From the NCBI GenBank assembly GCA_017435665.1, contig JAFSEP010000041.1, forward strand, positions 1 to 64,000: 64,000 nt of DNA. The letters are read 5' to 3'. The stretch comes from Clostridia bacterium. GTDB lineage: Bacteria > Bacillota > Clostridia > Oscillospirales > Acutalibacteraceae. Made by a program: the position numbers and the translations under genes. Each line of letters opens with the position of its first letter. Positions within the stretch are counted from its first letter, which is position 1. Below are positions 7,477-14,626 of the stretch, piece by piece. Below the pieces are notes generated by a model that saw nothing but the letters and a program-made list of their open reading frames with translations, had not been told where the DNA came from and searched no databases.

Positions 7477-9092
7477 TAAAATTAGGTAGATATATTCTTA
7501 AATTTTTAGATAAATCAAAAAAATTGTTCGTTGTTTCAATTTTCTTATCAATTATAAATACTGGAATTTCTGCAATAATTCCATATTATATTGGAATATT
7601 CATTGATTCATTGATATCTCCAGTTGATATGAATAGTATATTGCGTTTTATTGTTTTTATATTTATTTTAAATGCATTTTGTATTATTTTAAATTACGTA
7701 ATTAAAATAATAAATATGAAAGTAATATGCAATCTTGAATTTAACATTCTTCGTGCAAATATTAATCATATACAAAAAATACCAATGGATAATTTTTTCA
7801 CCAATTTCAATGCTTCGCAATTGACACAACGAATAACCGCTGATACAAAAACAATTGTATCATTTTATTTTAATTACATAATTCAATTTTTTGTAAACAT
7901 TATATATTTTATTTTTTTGATTATTGCAATGCAAAAAATAAGCACAAAAATTGTTTTTATTGCATTGCTATTTATTCCTATTTATATTTTATGTTTCTTT
8001 TTATCAAAGAAAAAATTATTTAATTCAAACCTACAAGTAAAAGAAATTAATACTGTATTCTACAAGAAATTGTTTGAGCAACTAAAATATATAAAAAATA
8101 TAAAAACCGATGTTCTTTTTGATATTAGCAACAATACAATGAAAGACTCATTTGATGATGTGTTTTCAGCTAATTTAAGAAATACAAAATTAAATCAAAA
8201 TATTTCCTTAATAAGCAGTATGCTCTCTGTTTTTGCATTAAGTAGCATGCTGATTGTAAGTGCATATCAAACATTAAATGGAGTAATGTCAATTGGTGGA
8301 CTTACAACAACAAATTCATATTTTGGACAACTATTTAATGTTATAAGTTTTTATTTTTCTTTCGCACAGGTAAGCCAAAATGCAAATGCATCACTACAAA
8401 GATTAAATGAACTATCTAAAATCAAAAATGAAAATAATGGAAATGTTGTTTTAAATGCTATAGATGAAATTGCTTTATATAATGTGAAATTTGGCTATGG
8501 AGAATCGGATGTTGGATTAAATCTTACAAATGAAGTCAAAAAATTTAAAAAGGGAAGCATATATCAATTCATTGGAAGAAATGGTTCAGGAAAATCAACT
8601 TGCATAAATATCATACTGGGCATATATCAAAAGTTAAATAAAGGAACTGTTTCATTTAATGGAATTGATTTAAAAGAAATTGATCTTTATACAATGCGAA
8701 AAAATAAAATATCAGTATTACAACAGGATGAGTACTTCCCGGATTTAACAGTTGCTATGTATCTTTCAAACATTCTTAACATAACAGATATAGATTTAAA
8801 ACAAAGAATCAAAGACAGTATGTTATATGGTTTTTTTCAAAATGAAGATGAACTCGATAGTTTTATGCAAAAAAAATGTAATTGCATGTCTGGGGGACAA
8901 AAACAACTTGCAGGTCTTTTAAAAACATTTCTTAAAAATGCTGATGTTTATATTTTGGATGAACCAGATACTGCACTAGATGTTTTTCATATTCAAAAAT
9001 TGAAGAATTGTTTAATAAAACTAAGTCAGCATTCAATCATAATTATAATCAGCCATAGTAATGAATTTACTGATAATTTGATATATTTTTAG
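7473..9092 (+). CDS. ABC exporter, fused permease and ATPase
   Basis: 539 residues. The N-terminal 300 residues hold about six membrane segments of an ABC type-1 exporter domain. The ATPase has Walker A GRNGSGKST (about 368-376), Q-loop LQQDEYFP, signature CMSGGQKQ (SGG in place of the usual LSGGQ), Walker B VYILDEPDTALD and the switch His in IISHS. There is no N-terminal C39 peptidase domain, so leader removal at the double glycine would need another protease. As last gene of the operon it is the likely exporter of the modified peptide, or an immunity pump. Confidence 0.88.
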   Translation: MIKLGRYILKFLDKSKKLFVVSIFLSIINTGISAIIPYYIGIFIDSLISPVDMNSILRFIVFIFILNAFCIILNYVIKIINMKVICNLEFNILRANINHIQKIPMDNFFTNFNASQLTQRITADTKTIVSFYFNYIIQFFVNIIYFIFLIIAMQKISTKIVFIALLFIPIYILCFFLSKKKLFNSNLQVKEINTVFYKKLFEQLKYIKNIKTDVLFDISNNTMKDSFDDVFSANLRNTKLNQNISLISSMLSVFALSSMLIVSAYQTLNGVMSIGGLTTTNSYFGQLFNVISFYFSFAQVSQNANASLQRLNELSKIKNENNGNVVLNAIDEIALYNVKFGYGESDVGLNLTNEVKKFKKGSIYQFIGRNGSGKSTCINIILGIYQKLNKGTVSFNGIDLKEIDLYTMRKNKISVLQQDEYFPDLTVAMYLSNILNITDIDLKQRIKDSMLYGFFQNEDELDSFMQKKCNCMSGGQKQLAGLLKTFLKNADVYILDEPDTALDVFHIQKLKNCLIKLSQHSIIIIISHSNEFTDNLIYF

Positions 9093-9105
9093 ACTTAAAA
9101 AAATA

Positions 9106-9139
9106 CTTTGGTGACCCGATTTCATATCACCAAAATTTT
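9106..9139 (+). terminator. Terminator after the ABC exporter
   Basis: Stem TTTGGTGA/TCACCAAA followed by ATTTTTGC, 14 nt after the stop codon. It closes the radical SAM operon. Confidence 0.6.
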
Positions 9140-9207
9140 TGCTAAAAATTAACACCATCCACGTTAAAATGCACAAACTCACAACGGAATATTTATACAG
9201 TATTACC

Positions 9208-9237
9208 TTGTAAGATTGCATAATTTTCAAGACTATA
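9208..9237 (+). promoter_or_regulatory. Candidate ECF promoter, copy C (metzincin gene)
   Basis: TTGTAAG (9208-9214), 16 nt, GACTATA (9231-9237), the same as copies A and B. The next clear gene starts at 9489, so the transcript would carry a leader of about 245 nt. Confidence 0.7.
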
Positions 9238-9488
9238 ATAATGAAAGGAAAGATTTGTTTTTCTTAGCTGAAAAAATAGGATGTGAATCCAATGTACTGA
9301 TTTGTATTTGTTTCAATATAATATTGCAATTTACAATTGATAGTTGAATTATGAAGTTTATTAATGGCTGAAAAGTATTATTTTAGTCCAGTATGAAGCT
9401 TTCAGTATAATTTACTGCTTCACGAAAAGGATAACTACTTGCCTAAATATCTAAACCAGATTATTATAATAGGAGGACAGTTTTAATA
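9238..9488 (+). other. Long untranslated leader before the metzincin gene
   Basis: No gene is seen in this AT-rich stretch. An ATG at 9240 with only eight sense codons is likely noise. The AGGAGG before 9489 is strong. The stretch may be the scar of a lost gene or a regulatory leader; I see no clear RNA structure. Confidence 0.3.
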
Positions 9489-10499
9489 ATGAAATCAAGT
9501 CGTTTAAAGTTATTTTCTTGCATATTGATAATTGTAATGCTATTTTCTTTGTTTGGTGCTGTCACGGCATATTCATACGGCCCCACAGCACCAAACAATG
9601 AATATTGTTATATACGTGCAGTAAAAAGTGGAAAATACATAACAGTGCCAAACGGAACCGTATCCAATGGAAAGGAAATAAAGATTTATAGTGGTGATGT
9701 AACGGCATCTCAAAGATGGCATATATATACTTATTCTGATGGCTATAGTATTATACGTTCTGCGATTAATTCAAATTATTATCTTTCACTCAAGAACAGT
9801 ACATCAACGAATAATGCAAAACTAACAATAGAATATTTTGCATCGGGAACAGCAATACCATCAAGAGCCATCTTTATGTTTATTGGCGATGCTTCATTGG
9901 GTATAACGTATATAATTAATAAGAGTACATTAGCTGAGCATGCTATGATAAAAGTTTTAGAGGCTTATGGCGGTTCAATTAGTGATGGAACAAACATTGT
10001 AAATTATGATGCGCATGAAGGTATAGATGCAGCACGTAATCAATATTGGGTTATAGAAAGCACAACCCGAACAACATATAAATGGGCATATGATTTAGTT
10101 GATAGTGGTGGACACTGTGATTGGGACTCATCATCAATATATACAGATATGGTTACTGAAGCAGCATATGCTTGGAATAACAGATTAAATGCAACTATTT
10201 TTAGAAAAGATTCATTAAGTGTTGTGCAAGATGTAAAAATTATTGATGCACTCCAAAACCCCTCGAATACCCAGACTTTTGCAACTACTTCAGCAGATAC
10301 TAAAAAAATAACATTTTATACAATTCCTATGGATGCACTTCCAGGAGATGTGGTTAGAATGCATACTGTGACACATGAACTCGGGCATTGTTTAGGGCTG
10401 TATGAAAGTAGTCAACAGGGAAATATAATGACGCAGGGTGGTTTGGCGTATGGCACATCGATTAGTTTGGACGATGTTGCGACATATAAGCTCACATAG
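9489..10499 (+). CDS. Secreted metzincin metalloprotease with an N-terminal beta-trefoil lectin domain
   Basis: 336 residues. A signal peptide spans 1-28 (cleavage near VTAYS). Residues about 35-195 carry the Q-x-W marks of ricin/CBM13-type beta-trefoils (SQRWHIY, NQYWVIE). The C-terminal domain begins near DSGGHCDWDSSSIYTDM and has the zinc motif HELGHCLGLYE (296-306: HExxHxxGxxx) with a Met-turn NIMTQG a few residues later, as in matrixin-like metzincins. No pro-domain cysteine switch is evident. The lectin part may tether the protease to glycans on cells, mucin or the producer's wall. It is preceded by ECF promoter copy C, so it is probably co-regulated with the peptide locus. Leader processing outside the cell is one possible task; this is speculative. 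Confidence 0.82.
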   Translation: MKSSRLKLFSCILIIVMLFSLFGAVTAYSYGPTAPNNEYCYIRAVKSGKYITVPNGTVSNGKEIKIYSGDVTASQRWHIYTYSDGYSIIRSAINSNYYLSLKNSTSTNNAKLTIEYFASGTAIPSRAIFMFIGDASLGITYIINKSTLAEHAMIKVLEAYGGSISDGTNIVNYDAHEGIDAARNQYWVIESTTRTTYKWAYDLVDSGGHCDWDSSSIYTDMVTEAAYAWNNRLNATIFRKDSLSVVQDVKIIDALQNPSNTQTFATTSADTKKITFYTIPMDALPGDVVRMHTVTHELGHCLGLYESSQQGNIMTQGGLAYGTSISLDDVATYKLT

Positions 10500-10523
10500 A
10501 GTTGAAAATATTAGGAGGCTATC

Positions 10524-11342
10524 ATGAAAAAAAGTGTTATTTCTGCAATATTTATAACTATAATTTGCGTTTTCACTATCGGTACAGTATCATTTAAAAA
10601 TCAACAGCCAAAAGTTTCTTATATTGAAGGAAATTATGCTATAGATATCAATGATCCCTATGCAGTTGTTGGTGCAAAAGATTATGTATTTATTTGTGAA
10701 GTTTTAGAAGTAAAAGACTGTAATACAGAGATTTCTAAAGATGAGTTACCTGATTCAATAATTGAATTTGATACTCCAATGACGCGATGTATAGTTAAGG
10801 TTTTAAAAAATATGAAGGGAAATCTCAAAGAAGAAGAAATAATTACGTTTTATAAAGATTGTGGTTTGAGCAGCGACGGAAAAGTTTTACAAATTTATAA
10901 GAACGATCTAATGCCTGAAGCCCATAAAGTATATATTTTTATGGGCTATGGTCAATATGATGGTACTATAACTGGCGGTGGCGAAAACGGAACAATTTTT
11001 GTATGCAATTCTGATGGAATATATAGTGAAACAAAAATTTATAATGAATACATTCAATATATAAATAATCAAGTTTCCCCACCCATTGAATATCCTCATT
11101 ATTTAGCATATGCAGATGTAAATTTCGGTGATGGTTCAGTAAATAAAAATATATATGAAGAATTCAATTCATCTATTGACAACGTTACAGAACAATCATT
11201 AGGTAGCTCAATAAATAAAAAAATATATGAGGAATCAAATTCATCTATTAAAAAAGTTACGGGGCAATCATTAGAAGACCTTATTAATGAAAAACTTGAT
11301 TATGCAAACAAAAATCCAGTTGATGAATATATCGCTCCGTGA
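10524..11342 (+). CDS. Membrane-anchored or secreted hypothetical protein with an internal duplication
   Basis: 272 residues. An N-terminal hydrophobic segment (SVISAIFITIICVFTIGTVSF) works as a signal peptide or anchor. A domain of about 170 residues follows (start near DPYAVVGAKDYVFICEVLEV, ending near SETKIYNEYI) that recalls secreted beta-sandwich domains in other clostridial proteins, but I cannot name it. The C-terminus has two tandem copies of a 24-residue unit: NKNIYEEFNSSIDNVTEQSL and NKKIYEESNSSIKKVTGQSL. The gene lies 24 nt after the metzincin gene with a good ribosome binding site, so it is probably co-transcribed. It could be a substrate, inhibitor or partner of the protease. Confidence 0.6.
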   Translation: MKKSVISAIFITIICVFTIGTVSFKNQQPKVSYIEGNYAIDINDPYAVVGAKDYVFICEVLEVKDCNTEISKDELPDSIIEFDTPMTRCIVKVLKNMKGNLKEEEIITFYKDCGLSSDGKVLQIYKNDLMPEAHKVYIFMGYGQYDGTITGGGENGTIFVCNSDGIYSETKIYNEYIQYINNQVSPPIEYPHYLAYADVNFGDGSVNKNIYEEFNSSIDNVTEQSLGSSINKKIYEESNSSIKKVTGQSLEDLINEKLDYANKNPVDEYIAP

Positions 11343-11376
11343 ACAAAACATTTTGTGCTATTACAAAATGTTTTGT
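11343..11376 (+). terminator. Terminator after the protease operon
   Basis: Perfect 14-bp inverted repeat (ACAAAACATTTTGT with ACAAAATGTTTTGT) around a 6-nt loop, directly after the stop codon. It is symmetric and could act in both directions. Confidence 0.6.
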
Positions 11377-11451
11377 AGATTGCAATAAACTTAATTTGCG
11401 AATGCGGAGTTGTCTATTGGTAAATCATAACAGATGAGCTTAACAAATAAC

Positions 11452-11488
11452 ATCATCCCCGACGGAGTAAAATCTGTTGGGGATTTTT
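11452..11488 (+). terminator. Second hairpin with T run
   Basis: ATCCCCGACGGA pairs with TCTGTTGGGGAT (G-U pairs allowed) around GTAAAA, followed by TTTTTGT. It marks the end of the AT-rich cargo. Confidence 0.6.
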
Positions 11489-11659
11489 GTAAAAACTGTT
11501 ACTCAGATTATTTACAGAATACAGGAACATTTTTATTTTTTGAATGTCGTTTAATAGAGGTGTTCAAAGCGAAAACTGTATACTTCAAAGCACCCAAATT
11601 CTGTTGTAAGAATACTGCGTTAGATTCTTGAGGTTAGAATTGAAATTTGTAAAAAACTC

Positions 11660-11688
11660 TTGACAAAGAAACAAAGGTTCATTACAAT
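11660..11688 (+). promoter_or_regulatory. Strong housekeeping (sigma-A) promoter for the mobilisation region
   Basis: TTGACA (11660-11665), 17-nt spacer, TACAAT (11683-11688). It stands about 580 nt ahead of the relaxase gene and points into the structured leader at 11695-11937. Confidence 0.75.
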
Positions 11689-11694
11689 GATAAG

Positions 11695-11937
11695 TTAGTA
11701 AATAATGTATTTGCGTTACAACTACATATAAACTGAAACACCTATTTATTAGTGTCTATTATAGTGAGTCGGAAATCACTGTACTGACCTGAAGAGTATC
11801 TGTCCGAATACTTGGTCGGGAAACATACGGACAATCAGCGCTTAAAGTTTAAGCCGTTACATAGTTTCAGTGCAAACTGTGCGAGAGGATGAAATGTCTT
11901 CCCGCTATTTGTGCTGTCTATGTGACGGCTTTTTGTT
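11695..11937 (+). ncRNA. Candidate structured RNA or attenuator upstream of the relaxase
   Basis: A promoter lies directly upstream, there is no ORF, and several pairings can be drawn: GTGA/TCAC near 11764, TGTCCG/CGGACA (about 11810-11833), and a closing 13-bp stem 11852-11864 with 11918-11930 followed by TTTTTGTTTTC. That final stem is a rho-independent terminator, so the transcript is either a free-standing RNA of about 230 nt or a leader attenuating the mob genes. I do not recognise it as a named riboswitch. No comparative data were available. Confidence 0.5.
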
Positions 11938-12085
11938 TTCTAAAAAGTATTTCTGAAAATCAGGAACAATTTTATGTGGCTTGTTCCCATTACTTTTAGG
12001 GACAATTTCTTTATATAATAACTGCCCCCACAAACGTAACACGGTATAAAGGATACTACAGCCACCCTACATAGCGAAGCTCGTC

Positions 12086-12101
12086 TGCGGTATATACCGC
12101 A
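12086..12101. repeat. Perfect 16-bp palindrome in the oriT leader region
   Basis: TGCGGTATATACCGCA is its own reverse complement. It is followed by a further stem (AACTAAA with TTTAGTT, 12102-12143). A dimeric DNA-binding protein, such as a relaxase accessory protein or the ParB-like protein, could bind here. Confidence 0.4.
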
Positions 12102-12159
12102 ACTAAAGTTTGTCGCTCCCTTGATAAGCGAGAAATTTTAGTTTATGAGCCTCGCAGAG

Positions 12160-12222
12160 CCCACTGACATCTTTGCAGCTGTTCAGGCTGAAAGTGTCAT
12201 AGTGGGTTACGTACTTTGGAAA
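12160..12222 (+). other. Probable origin of transfer (oriT) for the MobV relaxase
   Basis: A long imperfect inverted repeat starts CCCACTGACATC and ends AAGTGTCATAGTGGG (12160-12206), followed by TTACGTACTTTGG. MobV relaxases of the pMV158 family nick at TAGTGTG/TTA next to AAAGTATAG and TACTTTA repeats (from memory). Here TAGTGGG/TTACGTACTTT has the same arrangement, so the nick would fall between 12206 and 12207. It lies just upstream of the relaxase gene, as in that family. Confidence 0.65.
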
Positions 12223-12268
12223 AGTGCGGAACAAATAAAGCAGTAATGCAGAAAGGAGGTAAAAACCT

Positions 12269-13468
12269 ATGTCAAAGAAAAATTACAGTGTAGCAAGAGT
12301 TGTCACTCACACACAAAGCTCAATCGGCAAATGTGAAAGGCACAACGAGAGAAAGAATGAGTCTTACGCAAATATGAATGTTGATATGGCTCGGTGTGAT
12401 ATGAATGTGCATTTCAAGAGCTGCGGTGAACTGACCTACTATGAACAACTGAATAGGCTCATAGCCGAAAAGAGAGTCTGTATGCGTGGCCTGAAAACTG
12501 ATGCGAAAGTCTTTGATGAAGTCATATTCGATGTCAACACAGACTACTTTGAAACTCACGGCGGTTATGAATATGCCAAAGAGTTTTATGAGGAAGCCTA
12601 TCGTTTCGCAGTCAATCTCTACGGCGAACAGAATATCATCTCTGCCGTAATGCATGCCGATGAACTGAATATAGCTCTCACGGAACAGTATGGAAAACCT
12701 GTGTATCACTATCATATGCATCTTGTAGCTTTGCCTGTTGTAGAAAAGCAAATCTTATGGACAAAGCGGTGTAAGGACAAATCGCTTGTAGGTACTGTGA
12801 AAGAAAACGTCAATCAGATAAGCCACTCAAAGAAATGGAAATCACCTCAGGCTGTGGATGAAAACGGTAATGTTGTATTCAACGAAAAAGGCAAGCCTGT
12901 ACTGATTCCGTCTTACAGTATCCTGCAGGATGATTTCTTCAACCATATGCAAAAAGCCGGTTTCAATGATTTCATCCGTGGTGAAAAAGGCAGTACGGCT
13001 GAGCATCTGTCTTGTCTGCAATATGAAATTCAACAGGATAAGAAACGCCTTGAGGAAATCAAAGAACGATTGCAGACGGAAGAAATCAGATACGATGAAG
13101 TTCAGACCGTGAATAAAACCTTCTATGAGATTGACGGTATGGGTAAAAAGTCCATAACCGGTAAGGTTACTGTTACTGCTAAGGATTTTGAAGATTTAAG
13201 TACAATGGCAAAGCAGTCCGTTGCAGCACGAAGCAAAATATACAACCTTGAACATGAAAACAAAAGGCTACAAAGCAAGGTTTGGGATTTGCAATGCAGG
13301 ATAAACAGATTGAGTGAAAGACTTCATGAACTTGAACAAGTCTGTGCACCATATCTTGAGGCATTGAGGCTGATGCCTGAAAAAGTAAAAGCATTTATCT
13401 CGGATGTGCTGAAAACTGTCCGAAAAGAGAAAACCAACAAAAATATAGAAATAAAAAAAGAGAGGTAA
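12269..13468 (+). CDS. MobV-family relaxase (Mob/Pre plasmid mobilisation protein)
   Basis: 399 residues, start with a perfect AAAGGAGG. The N-terminus (YSVARVVTHTQSSIGKCERH) and the metal-binding motif HYHMH (147-151) with the upstream HADELNIALTEQ block are typical of MobV (Mob_Pre) relaxases, in which a His/Glu rather than Tyr nucleophile has been proposed. Residues about 245-360 are predicted coiled coil. It would nick oriT just upstream and pilot the single strand through a helper conjugation system; none is encoded here. It corresponds to TnpZ of Tn4451. It is followed 4 nt later by the ParB-like gene, so they form an operon. Confidence 0.9.
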   Translation: MSKKNYSVARVVTHTQSSIGKCERHNERKNESYANMNVDMARCDMNVHFKSCGELTYYEQLNRLIAEKRVCMRGLKTDAKVFDEVIFDVNTDYFETHGGYEYAKEFYEEAYRFAVNLYGEQNIISAVMHADELNIALTEQYGKPVYHYHMHLVALPVVEKQILWTKRCKDKSLVGTVKENVNQISHSKKWKSPQAVDENGNVVFNEKGKPVLIPSYSILQDDFFNHMQKAGFNDFIRGEKGSTAEHLSCLQYEIQQDKKRLEEIKERLQTEEIRYDEVQTVNKTFYEIDGMGKKSITGKVTVTAKDFEDLSTMAKQSVAARSKIYNLEHENKRLQSKVWDLQCRINRLSERLHELEQVCAPYLEALRLMPEKVKAFISDVLKTVRKEKTNKNIEIKKER

Positions 13469-13472
13469 TTAA

Positions 13473-14390
13473 ATGAAAAAAGAAGATAATTTTATTAACA
13501 CCCTGTTTGAGAAAGCAGAAGAAACAGAGGCTATAAAGCCTCAGACAACAGAAATCATAAAGATGCCTATGAGCAGTATTGTTCCGAATTTTAAGAATCC
13601 GTACAAGTGCCGTGAAGAGGATATGAAGCCGTTGGAAGACAGTATCCGTGAAAATGGTATCATACAGCCTCTTATAGTACGAAAGGATGATAAAGCGGAT
13701 GTGTACGAAATCATATCAGGTCACAGACGTTTCCTTGCAGCAACAAGGCTTAAACTGACAGAGGTGCCCGTTGTTGTATTGGACATAAGCAAAGAGGAAG
13801 CGGATATTATCCTTGTTGACAGTAATCTGCACCGAGAGCATATTTTGCCCTCGGAGAAAGCCTTTGCATACAAGATGAAAATGGATGCCATTAAAAGACA
13901 AGGTAAACGCACAGATTTAACTTCAGACCAAGTCGGACCGAAGTTGTCTGCGGATGAAATATCCGATACCGACAGTGCTTCTCAGGTGAAAAGATATATC
14001 CGCCTTACCAACCTGATTCCGAGGCTTCTTGCTTTGGTAGATAGCGGTAAAATAGCATTTGGTCCTGCTGTTGAGCTTTCATATCTCAGCCAAGGCCATC
14101 AGAACTTTTTGGCTGAGGCTATTGAAAAAGAGCTCGCTACACCGTCCCTTGCACAGGCACAGAAATTGAAGAAGTTGGAACAAGAAGGAAATCTTAATGT
14201 CGGTACAATTCTTAGTATGGTTAAACAGCCAAAACCTAATCAGGTCGTTACAGTTAAAATCCCCGAAGATAAAATCAGTAAATATATGAAATCTACTGCT
14301 ACCGTAAAAGAAAAGGAAGATTTTCTTGCAAAGGCAGTTGAGTATTATGGTAAGCATCTTATGAAGCAGAAAGACAGAGGTGCGAGATAA
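13473..14390 (+). CDS. ParB/RepB/Spo0J-family partition-like protein
   Basis: 305 residues. The ParB N-terminal nuclease-like fold lies at about 30-115, with IRENGIIQPLIVRK and the SGHRRFLAA motif that binds CTP in ParB proteins. A helix-turn-helix region follows at about 130-205. No ParA partner is present, as is common for mobilisable elements; TnpY of Tn4451 is likewise ParB-like (from memory). It may bind the element's palindromic sites and act in transcription or maintenance of the circular form. Spacing of 4 nt to the relaxase and a shared ATGA-type overlap with the next gene (14390) show an operon. Confidence 0.88.
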   Translation: MKKEDNFINTLFEKAEETEAIKPQTTEIIKMPMSSIVPNFKNPYKCREEDMKPLEDSIRENGIIQPLIVRKDDKADVYEIISGHRRFLAATRLKLTEVPVVVLDISKEEADIILVDSNLHREHILPSEKAFAYKMKMDAIKRQGKRTDLTSDQVGPKLSADEISDTDSASQVKRYIRLTNLIPRLLALVDSGKIAFGPAVELSYLSQGHQNFLAEAIEKELATPSLAQAQKLKKLEQEGNLNVGTILSMVKQPKPNQVVTVKIPEDKISKYMKSTATVKEKEDFLAKAVEYYGKHLMKQKDRGAR

Positions 14391-14626
14391 TGAAAAAGGT
14401 TAAAGATTTTTATGGACTCGCTTCTGATAGTGAATATGTAATTGACGGTGTACTTTACAAGGTTTCTTCCAAATTCGCACCCGTGAATATTTGTAAGATT
14501 GAAAACACCATAAGTGACAAAGCACAAAAATATGTAGGCAGTGATTTTGCACATTTGACAAATGCCGATGATAAAAATACAATGAATGCAGAATATGTAT
14601 GTTTGACTGCCGGGAAGGAGGATTAA
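14390..14626 (+). CDS. Small hypothetical protein between ParB and recombinase
   Basis: 78 residues, starting MKKVKDFYGLASDSEYVIDG. The ATG overlaps the ParB-like stop codon, and its own TAA shares a base with the recombinase ATG at 14626, so all three are translationally coupled. No motif is recognised; it has no membrane segment. It holds the place of the small uncharacterised genes of Tn4451-type elements. Confidence 0.65.
   Translation: MKKVKDFYGLASDSEYVIDGVLYKVSSKFAPVNICKIENTISDKAQKYVGSDFAHLTNADDKNTMNAEYVCLTAGKED

Noticed and set aside
7473..9092. C39 bacteriocin-processing peptidase fused to the ABC exporter
   Set aside because: The N-terminus goes straight into membrane segments; no Cys/His peptidase motif is present.
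11434..11631. 65-residue open frame after the protease operon
   Set aside because: It covers a terminator hairpin, has no ribosome binding site and shows no protein-like pattern.
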